From an uncultured Christensenellaceae bacterium (GTDB taxonomy: Bacteria > Bacillota > Clostridia > Christensenellales > Borkfalkiaceae), in the NCBI GenBank assembly GCA_910586945.1, contig CAJULO010000003.1, positions 118,434 through 182,433 on the forward strand: a stretch of 64,000 nt of DNA, written 5' to 3'. The stretch's first letter is position 1; each line of letters starts with the position of its first letter. Both the position numbers and the translations under genes were made by a program. Shown here one piece after another: positions 1 through 7,101 of the stretch. The notes beneath the pieces were generated by a model, which made no database searches, had not been told where the DNA came from, and worked only from the letters and a program-made list of their open reading frames with translations.

Positions 1-309
1 TAAATCTTCATTTAATGCAAGTGCGCGTGCAATAGACCTAGCAACTTGCGCGACAATTAAAGTGTGAGTCAATCTTGTTCTATAATGGTCACTCTCTGGT
101 TGAAAGAAAACTTGTGTCTTATTTTTTAAGCGTAAAAAGGATTTACAATATAAAATTCTATCTCTATCTCTTTGAAAATCAGTCCTAAAATGACAAGGTT
201 CTTCTGGAATTTTTCGACCTTTTGTATGTTTTGATTTGCAAGCATATTTTGCTAAAAATTTATCTTCAAATTCAAGTTGTCTTTGTAATACTAAACTATC
301 TATGTGCAT
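1..309 (-). CDS. dgt: dGTPase (deoxyguanosinetriphosphate triphosphohydrolase), N-terminal part, cut by window edge
   Basis: Reverse-strand translation from ATG at 309 gives 103 open residues running off the left edge. It contains the typical dGTPase N-terminus: a GRKIPEEP stretch, then FRTDFQRDRDRI, then RLKNKTQVF and DHYRTRLTHTLIVAQVARSIARAL-type sequence (around residues 40-100), which carries the first His of the HD phosphohydrolase metal site. The family hydrolyses dGTP (or other dNTPs) to the nucleoside and triphosphate. A GGAGAA ribosome site lies about 5 bases before the ATG. The remaining HD residues lie outside the window, so activity cannot be judged. It is downstream of the dehydrogenase gene on the same strand, with 171 bases between. 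Confidence 0.9.
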   Translation of the reverse strand, partial: MHIDSLVLQRQLEFEDKFLAKYACKSKHTKGRKIPEEPCHFRTDFQRDRDRILYCKSFLRLKNKTQVFFQPESDHYRTRLTHTLIVAQVARSIARALALNEDL

Positions 310-480
310 ATTTTTCTCCGATTTTTCTTCATAATATATATTACGCAAAATAATATTAAAAACCTTTTTTTATTTAAATTTATTATTCATTTTTTTAGAT
401 TTTTTTCAAATAACAAATTATTTTTCTAATTCTATCAATCTATGACAGATATAGTACTAAATATAAGAAAAATTTATTAC
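310..480. other. AT-rich intergenic spacer upstream of dgt
   Basis: This 171-base stretch is very AT-rich and has no convincing ORF, hairpin or strong promoter. It must hold the 3' end of the aro transcript and any promoter for dgt, but I cannot point to either with confidence. Confidence 0.4.
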
Positions 481-1203
481 TTATGAAAGAGTTACACCAC
501 CATCAACAGTCAGTATCTCTCCAGTAATATATTTGTTTTGTGCTAGAAAAAAGACAGCAGTAGCAATATCTTCTGGCTGTCCTATTTTTTGTATGGGTGC
601 ATTTTTAAAAAAGTTTTGGATATCTCGAGTAGTAAATTGTTGATTCATTTTACTTTTTATCATTCCACAGGCAACTGCATTTACTCGAATATTTGCCGGC
701 GCAAGCTCTTTGGCGATTGATTTTGTAAAGCTGTTAATTGCCCCTTTTGTTGCAGCATATAAACTTTCACAACTTGCTCCAACATTGCCCCAAATAGAAC
801 TCAAATGAATGATAGAACCTTTTAAAGACCTAGCTAACATTTTTTGTGCAGATAATTTTGTAATTAAAAAAGTAGAACGCAAGTTGACTGTTACAATATT
901 TTCAAAATCTTCTATACTACTTTCCAACAACTCTTTATAAAGTGCATTCCCTATACAGTTGACAACAATATCAAAATAAATAGGTAAATTCATAACCTGC
1001 TGTATTGAACTTTCACTACACACATCGCAAAAAATTGCAATTGACGGAGTTTTGCAATAAGCATTCAATTTTGCAACCAATTTCTCTGCCTCTTTTCGAT
1101 TGTTAAAATACGTAAAAGCAATATTGTATCCATATTCTGCAAATTTCTGACAAATTGCAGAACCAATACTTCCAGAACCTCCAAATATCAATACTGTTGA
1201 CAT
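481..1203 (-). CDS. Short-chain dehydrogenase/reductase (FabG-like SDR)
   Basis: A 240-residue classical SDR. It shows the Rossmann glycine motif GGSGSIGSAI near the start (residues 8-17), the NCIGNA segment (family NNAG) near 80, the catalytic Ser (HLSSIWG) and the Y-A-A-T-K active-site pair around 150, and the C-terminal GEILTVDGG typical of FabG-type 3-oxoacyl-ACP reductases. It probably reduces a keto group using NAD(P)H, but the substrate cannot be read. Its start overlaps the 3' end of aroK by 16 bases, which suggests translational coupling at the end of the aro cluster. It is not AroE-like, so I would not assign it the shikimate dehydrogenase step. Confidence 0.85.
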   Translation of the reverse strand: MSTVLIFGGSGSIGSAICQKFAEYGYNIAFTYFNNRKEAEKLVAKLNAYCKTPSIAIFCDVCSESSIQQVMNLPIYFDIVVNCIGNALYKELLESSIEDFENIVTVNLRSTFLITKLSAQKMLARSLKGSIIHLSSIWGNVGASCESLYAATKGAINSFTKSIAKELAPANIRVNAVACGMIKSKMNQQFTTRDIQNFFKNAPIQKIGQPEDIATAVFFLAQNKYITGEILTVDGGVTLS

Positions 1204-1715
1204 ATAATTTCCTCAATTATTTTCTTTATTTCCTTTGCAACATCAGTTATATTTTTATCATCTGTAGGCACAATAAAATTTGCAGTTTCATAATACAAAT
1301 TTTCTCTTTCATAATATAATTTTTCTAATTTTTGTAACAATGGTCGTTGTTGTATATCAGCACTATGCTGTATTAAATTATCTATGGTAGATCGCTTTTG
1401 TAATTCTTGTAAACTTGTTTGTAAAAAAATAACAATCTTATTTTTTAGTGCATTGCGTGTTTTTTCTCTTATAATACATCCACCACCTGTAGATAAAACA
1501 CAGTTAGGATGCATCTTTAAAATATACTCTATGGCATTTTCTTCTAAGTCACGAAAATATGATTCGCCATAATTCTTAAAAATTGTAGAAATTGCACCAT
1601 GATGCTTTTCAATAATTTTATCGCTATCAAAATGTGTCATATTTAAACATTTAGCAAGACTTTCTCCAACTGTCGTTTTACCGCTAAACATCATACCAAT
1701 TAAAATAATTTGCAT
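1188..1715 (-). CDS. aroK: Shikimate kinase
   Basis: A 175-residue protein of normal shikimate kinase length. It phosphorylates shikimate with ATP in the pathway to chorismate. Visible motifs are the Walker A loop GMMFSGKTT (residues 7-15), the shikimate-binding Asp in DSDK (30-33), Arg55 in ESYFRDLE, the STGGG triglycine (75-79), and the lid Arg in QQRPLLQ (about 124). It sits between aroA (3-base gap) and the SDR gene (overlap), in the order aroC-aroA-aroK, which supports the assignment. Confidence 0.93.
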   Translation of the reverse strand: MQIILIGMMFSGKTTVGESLAKCLNMTHFDSDKIIEKHHGAISTIFKNYGESYFRDLEENAIEYILKMHPNCVLSTGGGCIIREKTRNALKNKIVIFLQTSLQELQKRSTIDNLIQHSADIQQRPLLQKLEKLYYERENLYYETANFIVPTDDKNITDVAKEIKKIIEEIICQQY

Positions 1716-1718
1716 ACA

Positions 1719-2999
1719 TTATCTCTCTAATAAATCAAAAAAATTTTTAAAGGAAATTGAAACACACGCAGCATCCTTTATACCGCCTCCATTTTGACTA
1801 CAAGCTAATGCTATAGCTGCACTCATAGCAATTCTATGGTCATGCAAACTTTGTGTAATTCCTCCAGATAAATATCCTTTTCCCATCACTTCAAAACCAT
1901 CATCTATTACCCTTGCTTGTCCTCCCATATCACAAATAGTATTGACTATCGTCTGCAAACGATTTGATTCCTTTACTTTTAATTCTCCAGCACCAAATAC
2001 TTCACTTTTTCCTTTAGCATATGCCATTAAAATCGCCAAAATCGGCAATTCATCAATTATTTTAGGTACTTCGTCTGACATAATTTGTATATTTTTTAAA
2101 TTAGATTGTATGGCGGTAACATCAGCCACTTCTTCATTGCCATACATTTGTTTATTTTCTACTTGTAAAGCAACACCCATTCTCTGCATAATATCCAAAT
2201 AATAACTTCTTGTGGCATTAATAGAAATATTTTTACAAGTTACCTTGCCCTTTAATGCACCTAAAGCTAAAAAAAATGCAGCACTAGAGCAATCCGATGG
2301 GATTTGCAAGTTTTGTGCCCTCAATTTTGAAGGTTGTAATTCTATAGACATATCTCTAGTTTGAATATCCGCCCCAAAAGCGAGCAACATGCGTTCAGTA
2401 TGGTCACGCGTTTGCACATTTTGTACAATTATAGTTTTTTCAATTGCATTTAACCCAGCAAGTAATACTGCAGATTTGAGTTGTGCACTCGCAATTTTTA
2501 TATCAATATTCCCACCAATAACTTTGCCATTGGCATTCTTAGTCGGTTGAATTGTAATAGGAGCAAAGCCATTTACAACCTGAATATTTGCTCCCATTTT
2601 GACTAATAAATCACTTACACGATTCATTGGTCTTTGCATTAAAGAAGCGTCTCCAACTAAGGTCGCATACACATTTCTAGCAGACAATAAACCACTAAGC
2701 ATACGCATAGTGGTTCCGCTATTTTGACAATTGAGTAGTAAATTATTATTGAATTTTTTACATCCTTTTATATATATTTTCTTATTTTCAACAATTATAT
2801 TTACACCTAACTTTTGCATGGCATACAAGGTTGCTAAATTATCTTCACCACCAATCTCTGCATAGATTTTTGTTGTACCATTATCAACAATACTTCCAAG
2901 TAAAATTGCCCTATGTAATATTGATTTATCAGCTGGTATAGTTATCGTCTTTTCAACATGTTCTATCCTTTTAATATACTTCGTTGACAATTGTATCAT
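1719..2999 (-). CDS. aroA: 3-phosphoshikimate 1-carboxyvinyltransferase (EPSP synthase)
   Basis: A 426-residue EPSP synthase that joins shikimate 3-phosphate and phosphoenolpyruvate. Family motifs are all present in order: KSILHRAILLGS near the N-terminus, NSGTTMRML and RPMNRV (phosphate and PEP binding), SDEVPKIIDELPILAILMAYA with the catalytic Asp, a KESNRL segment, and LHDHRIAMSAAIAL near the C-terminus. The length is normal. It lies between aroC (33-base gap) and aroK (3-base gap) and is almost certainly co-transcribed with them. Confidence 0.95.
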   Translation of the reverse strand: MIQLSTKYIKRIEHVEKTITIPADKSILHRAILLGSIVDNGTTKIYAEIGGEDNLATLYAMQKLGVNIIVENKKIYIKGCKKFNNNLLLNCQNSGTTMRMLSGLLSARNVYATLVGDASLMQRPMNRVSDLLVKMGANIQVVNGFAPITIQPTKNANGKVIGGNIDIKIASAQLKSAVLLAGLNAIEKTIIVQNVQTRDHTERMLLAFGADIQTRDMSIELQPSKLRAQNLQIPSDCSSAAFFLALGALKGKVTCKNISINATRSYYLDIMQRMGVALQVENKQMYGNEEVADVTAIQSNLKNIQIMSDEVPKIIDELPILAILMAYAKGKSEVFGAGELKVKESNRLQTIVNTICDMGGQARVIDDGFEVMGKGYLSGGITQSLHDHRIAMSAAIALACSQNGGGIKDAACVSISFKNFFDLLER

Positions 3000-3032
3000 C
3001 CTTTTTTTCTTATATTAAAATGTTTTATACTT

Positions 3033-4160
3033 TTAAGGTAATTTTTCATATCTCTCTTGTACTTCTTCCAATCTATCTCCGCCAAGACGCCGCAATATTA
3101 CTTTTGCCAAATGTGTACAAATTACACTTTCTAATATAATTTGACAACTCTCAATAGCACAACAATCTGCACGCTCTACAGCAGACTTTTCTTCTTGTTT
3201 GGTTACAATATCAATTGTTGTTAGTGGTTGACGCAAGGTTGGTAATGGCTTCTGCACAGCGCGCAAAATAATATCTTCACCATTTGTCATACCTCCCTCT
3301 ATTCCTCCTGCATGATTGCTTTTTCTATAAAATTGATTGTCCTTATATCCTATAACATCATGTACAGTAGAACCATTTTTATATGCAAGTGCAAAGCCTT
3401 CTCCAAATTCCACACCCTTAATTGATTGCACACTCATTACTTCTCTTGCTAAATTTGCGTCTAATTTTTCAGCATAAGTCATACAACTACCAAATCCAAC
3501 TTTTATGTTATGCACATGTATTTCTATTACTCCCCCAACTGTATCTCCTGATGATTTTACATTATCAATCAAATTTTTTGCTTGATTACATAGTACTGTG
3601 TCTAACATAAATAATGTATTTTCTCTACTTTTTTGTATTTGCCGAAAAATATAATGCTTATTATCAATAATATTACCAACCTGACGAACATACCCACAAA
3701 CTTGGATATTGAGTGCCTCTAAAAATTTTCTTGCAATACTACCTGCCGCTACACGAATTGCACTCTCACGAGCAGATGCACGTTCTAAAATATTACGGGC
3801 ATCTTGTAAATTATATTTCATTACTCCAGCAAAATCAGCATGTCCAGCACGCAATTTTGTAATTTTTTTACTATCCATATCTGCTTTTGCAACATCCATT
3901 ATCTCTTTCCAGTTAATATAATCATTATTTTCAATAAGTAGTCCAATCGGAGCTCCTGTTGTATATCCATTACGTATTCCAGACAAAATACTAATTTCAT
4001 TTGACTCAATTTTTTGTCTACCACCTCGTCCATATCCAGATGCACGCAAATTTAAATAATATTTGATATAATCTGCAGTGATAGCAATATTAGCTGGCAA
4101 ATTTTCAATAATTGCAACTAAGGCCTTTCCATGAGATTCCCCTGCAGTTACTAGATTCAT
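3033..4160 (-). CDS. aroC: Chorismate synthase
   Basis: A 375-residue chorismate synthase, which makes chorismate from EPSP using reduced FMN. Signature blocks are GESHGKAL near the start, GRGGRQKIE, HADFAGVMKYNLQDARNILERASARES in the middle, and GGIEGGMTNGEDI. The late family motif around Arg-His-Asp-Pro is changed here to ERADCCAIES, a divergence seen on paper only. It is first of three aro genes and follows the metallo-beta-lactamase gene by 11 bases. Confidence 0.94.
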   Translation of the reverse strand: MNLVTAGESHGKALVAIIENLPANIAITADYIKYYLNLRASGYGRGGRQKIESNEISILSGIRNGYTTGAPIGLLIENNDYINWKEIMDVAKADMDSKKITKLRAGHADFAGVMKYNLQDARNILERASARESAIRVAAGSIARKFLEALNIQVCGYVRQVGNIIDNKHYIFRQIQKSRENTLFMLDTVLCNQAKNLIDNVKSSGDTVGGVIEIHVHNIKVGFGSCMTYAEKLDANLAREVMSVQSIKGVEFGEGFALAYKNGSTVHDVIGYKDNQFYRKSNHAGGIEGGMTNGEDIILRAVQKPLPTLRQPLTTIDIVTKQEEKSAVERADCCAIESCQIILESVICTHLAKVILRRLGGDRLEEVQERYEKLP

Positions 4161-4171
4161 AATTTTTCCTT

Positions 4172-5236
4172 TTAGTGATATTCTACAGTGTAATTACCAT
4201 TTTTATATATGGTTAAAACAATATTTCTAGAGATATCAGTTCTATGTATTTTCTTTGTAAATTGATTCAAACGCTCTAGCGTTTTTACACTTGGATGTCC
4301 ATAACTATTGCCTACTCCACAACTAATAAAAGATTCTTGCGGTCTTATCACTTGTAATAGAGCATCTGATGAAGAACTACTACTGCCATGATGTCCAACT
4401 TTATAAAAAGTTATATTCTCCAATCTAGGAGTAAGTGTTATACTGCCATTTTCTGTTGGATATTCAATGATATTATTATAGATTCCTTTTTTATACAAAT
4501 CAATAAAATATTTTTCAACTTTACTTGAGGCATCTCCTGTCAATAAAATATTACGGTTTGCATATTCCAAGTAAAATACAGCTGATGTATTATTGCTCTC
4601 TCCAGCATAATAAAAACTATTTTTATCATCAGGCCCCGTTGGAGAAAGGCATAACATATAATAAAAATTATCGTTTGATGACACAAAACTTTGTGTCATT
4701 TGCGTAGTATACACTTCTGCTTTACTTTTTTGTGCCATTGTATAAAAACTTTGGAATGCTGCATTTTGATGTGCTGTTTCTATATATGGCATATAAATTG
4801 CTTTACTTCCATATGTTTCTAGCACAGCATCTAAAGCGCCTACATGGTCTGTATCACTATGCGTTGCAATAAGATAGTCAAATTTTTCTATACCTAAACT
4901 TGCCGTATATTTTAAAACAGTATTTTGCACTTGTAATGTATCATTTCCACCATCTATTATCATATTTTTATTATCCGGAAATTCTATAATTGTGCTATCA
5001 CCTTGTCCTACATCAATAAAATGAATACGTAAAGCATCTTCCGGTTTCACCAAATAGAGTGGTGTTGAAAATTTAAGCCATATTTTATTGATTGGATAGA
5101 TATATAAATCAAAAAGAATAACAAAAAGAATAATACATATTAAAAATAATATCAACAATGATTGTAATAAAGCTCTTTGTTTTCTTTTTGCTTTTATTTT
5201 AGCATTTGTATTTTTTATCTTTTGGTTTTTATTCAT
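4172..5236 (-). CDS. Membrane-anchored ComEC/Rec2-type metallo-beta-lactamase hydrolase
   Basis: A 354-residue protein with a basic N-terminus, one transmembrane segment (about residues 23-47), and a metallo-beta-lactamase fold outside the membrane. It shows HFIDVGQGDSTIIEF (72-86), the metal motif THSDTDHVG (125-133), LLTGD, and VGHHGSSSSSS near 275. This matches the C-terminal domain of ComEC and stand-alone 'ComEC-like competence' hydrolases; the ComEC channel domain is absent. Substrate is unknown, perhaps a nucleic acid or phosphoester. Its start codon overlaps the stop of the Rho-like gene by 4 bases (ATGA), so the two are likely coupled. Confidence 0.85.
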   Translation of the reverse strand: MNKNQKIKNTNAKIKAKRKQRALLQSLLILFLICIILFVILFDLYIYPINKIWLKFSTPLYLVKPEDALRIHFIDVGQGDSTIIEFPDNKNMIIDGGNDTLQVQNTVLKYTASLGIEKFDYLIATHSDTDHVGALDAVLETYGSKAIYMPYIETAHQNAAFQSFYTMAQKSKAEVYTTQMTQSFVSSNDNFYYMLCLSPTGPDDKNSFYYAGESNNTSAVFYLEYANRNILLTGDASSKVEKYFIDLYKKGIYNNIIEYPTENGSITLTPRLENITFYKVGHHGSSSSSSDALLQVIRPQESFISCGVGNSYGHPSVKTLERLNQFTKKIHRTDISRNIVLTIYKNGNYTVEYH

Positions 5237-6636
5237 TTTTTATCTGGGATATCTGTATTTTTATGCAGAAAATATGCAATAATTTCTTCATTCGAATATG
5301 TTTTTAATCGATTTGCAATATCTTGCTCTTGTTTAGATAAGAGCTCTTTAAAATGTAATGTATATGATTTTTTAAAGTCTGGAATATAATTATTCTCTAA
5401 TTCTTGAAAAAATATATAGGCATTACATTTGGGCATCAATTCATGAATCAATGCTAAGTTGCTAGCATTTTCTTCAAACAACACACCAATTGTCAATGAA
5501 CCAATATTATTATAAATTTTTGCATTACTTAAAAATTTTTTCAACTGTTCTTTTGCAAACTGGCTTTTTTCTTTCAATTCCGTTTGATTTTCTAAACACT
5601 CTACCTTTTCAAAAAATTGAAGCATAGAGAGTATATCATCAATTAAAAAAACAACATCACCACCAAACTCTATAGCTCTTTTTCTTTGCTCTAAAAGCAA
5701 AAAGAGGGCATCTAACATTGATGCGGTTGTTAAATTTCTACAACTCAAAATAGTAACAAACGGAAAATTATTTTTTATCAAAATTTCTTCTTCAAAATTT
5801 TCCTCTTGAAAAATCAATAATGCAAAACTCAGTATAGTCCCTTGTAATGCTTTTGTAATTTCTAAAAGAATGTTACTATGCCCACCATTCTTTTTAGATA
5901 TTGCGATTTGACTCCCTTTAGAAAAGGGTAATAACATATATACTGCTTTCATCAATGGATTAGTTATTGGAGTAATTTCAAAACGCATAGGTGGCAGATT
6001 GGAAAAATCTGCATCAAAATCAATCGTTTGTCGGGAATGTAAAAATGGCAAGCGACCATTGATTGTACGTAAATTTGATAAAATACATTGTTGCTTGCGT
6101 CTTTCTCCCGCACACTCTAAAATATCTCCCTTTTTTAAAGAAAATTTTGCAATCCATTCTTTCGGAACAATGCAATCATTTTCTCTACGCGTATAATCCA
6201 TTTCACGCAAATAGTAATTATCATTGACACAATCTAAAACACCAAGTTTTGTTATAAACTCAACTGCTTCTTCCAATTGTAATTCACTTTTCTCCATCAC
6301 ACCACTATCGTTAAATTGTAATATTTGCGGTGCTACTTTTTGTATATTGTCGTATGAAAATAGCATGATACCTTCTCGTATCAATGCTTTAAACTCCAGT
6401 AGCATTGCCTCTGGCACTTTTGCTGCCTTTGATTTTGCTCCTTTAGTACTTCTTTCTTTGGGAGAAGTAATCCCTGCTGCAATTGAAATTAGTTCTACAG
6501 CAATTTCGTCTTTTTTACTAGATGTTGGCGACTTTACTCCAAATTCTCTTGCTAAGTTGCGAACATCGTGGATGCTATGTCTCTTTATAAATTCATATGC
6601 CTTACTAAAAACTTTAAAAAGTTCTTCTTGCCCCAT
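5233..6636 (-). CDS. Degenerate Rho-like protein (Rho_N/SAP plus inactive RecA-like domain)
   Basis: A 467-residue protein whose layout follows transcription terminator Rho. Residues 20-52 resemble the Rho_N/SAP helices (DVRNLAREFGVK). Residues 130-190 resemble the RNA-binding cold-shock domain (GVLDCVNDNYYLRE, then VPKEWIAKFSLKKGD). Residues 230-340 resemble the ATPase domain, ending with a Walker B-like GGDVVFLIDDILSM. The P-loop position reads KGSQIAISKKNGGHSNILLE: the GKT of Rho is GHS, and the catalytic Glu region is also changed. I infer a Rho paralogue that no longer hydrolyses ATP. It lies 9 bases after the DUF1934-like gene and overlaps the hydrolase gene. Function is unknown. Confidence 0.65.
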   Translation of the reverse strand: MGQEELFKVFSKAYEFIKRHSIHDVRNLAREFGVKSPTSSKKDEIAVELISIAAGITSPKERSTKGAKSKAAKVPEAMLLEFKALIREGIMLFSYDNIQKVAPQILQFNDSGVMEKSELQLEEAVEFITKLGVLDCVNDNYYLREMDYTRRENDCIVPKEWIAKFSLKKGDILECAGERRKQQCILSNLRTINGRLPFLHSRQTIDFDADFSNLPPMRFEITPITNPLMKAVYMLLPFSKGSQIAISKKNGGHSNILLEITKALQGTILSFALLIFQEENFEEEILIKNNFPFVTILSCRNLTTASMLDALFLLLEQRKRAIEFGGDVVFLIDDILSMLQFFEKVECLENQTELKEKSQFAKEQLKKFLSNAKIYNNIGSLTIGVLFEENASNLALIHELMPKCNAYIFFQELENNYIPDFKKSYTLHFKELLSKQEQDIANRLKTYSNEEIIAYFLHKNTDIPDKK

Positions 6637-6645
6637 CTTGAATCC

Positions 6646-7023
6646 TCATTCTTCTTTTAAATGTAAAAATAAATATTGCCGATATCCAGAAAAATTTAAT
6701 ATATATTCTAAAGTTAAATTACATTTTGACATCTGTTGATATTCTAATTTTGTTAGCTTGACATCTGTAAAAAAATGACCATAAGCAGTCTGTATACTAT
6801 TTTGTATCTCTTTATTTTTTTCTAATTTTAATCTATATCGAAAAGTATTCTTTGAATATATATAAACTTTATCTTGCAAAACAGCAATTGTAAATGTAGC
6901 AGCATGTATTGTAAATTGATAAAAATTTACCTTGCCTCTTGTATAATATAAAACTTTTTGCTCTTTATATTCCTTTTGTTCTCCTCCATTGTTTAGTATG
7001 ATTGTTGTCATAATTTCTTTCAT
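6646..7023 (-). CDS. DUF1934-like small beta-barrel protein
   Basis: A 125-residue, probably cytoplasmic protein rich in alternating beta-strand pattern. The order of segments (KVLYYTRGKVNFYQFTI, then YSKNTFRYRLKLEKNKE, then TAYGHFFTDVKLTKLEY, then LTLEYIL) resembles DUF1934/YwiB calycin-like proteins, though the match is by eye only. It is the first gene after a good promoter at 7032-7060. The ATG at 7023 would be only a few bases from the predicted transcript start, with no Shine-Dalgarno; an internal ATG four codons later (7011) has none either, so translation may be leaderless. Confidence 0.5.
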   Translation of the reverse strand: MKEIMTTIILNNGGEQKEYKEQKVLYYTRGKVNFYQFTIHAATFTIAVLQDKVYIYSKNTFRYRLKLEKNKEIQNSIQTAYGHFFTDVKLTKLEYQQMSKCNLTLEYILNFSGYRQYLFLHLKEE

Positions 7024-7080
7024 ATGCCATTAGTATAGCATAAATCAAAAATTTTGTAAATTGTTTTATTTATGGCATAT
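7022..7080. repeat. 9-bp inverted repeat flanking a promoter
   Basis: The plus strand reads ATATGCCAT at 7022-7030 and ATGGCATAT at 7072-7080. The arms are perfect complements, 50 bases apart start to start, with the predicted -35 and -10 boxes between them. It could be a paired operator or a long hairpin in the uvrA 3' transcript. Confidence 0.55.
7032..7060 (-). promoter_or_regulatory. Promoter for the DUF1934/Rho-like/aro gene run
   Basis: Reading the minus strand: TTTACA at 7060-7055, a 17-base spacer, then TATACT at 7037-7032. It sits in the 78-base gap after uvrA, so the downstream genes can be expressed apart from uvrBA. A 9-bp inverted repeat brackets it (see the separate entry). Confidence 0.6.
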
Positions 7081-7101
7081 ATTTTAGACAATTTCTTCCA
7101 T

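Noticed and set aside
481..1203. The SDR as a replacement for shikimate dehydrogenase
   Set aside because: It overlaps aroK, but it is a classical FabG-type SDR with no AroE motifs, so the role is not supported.
6224..6739. 171-residue plus-strand ORF across the Rho-like gene
   Set aside because: It spans the junction of two minus-strand genes with good starts, and shows no ribosome site or recognisable domain.
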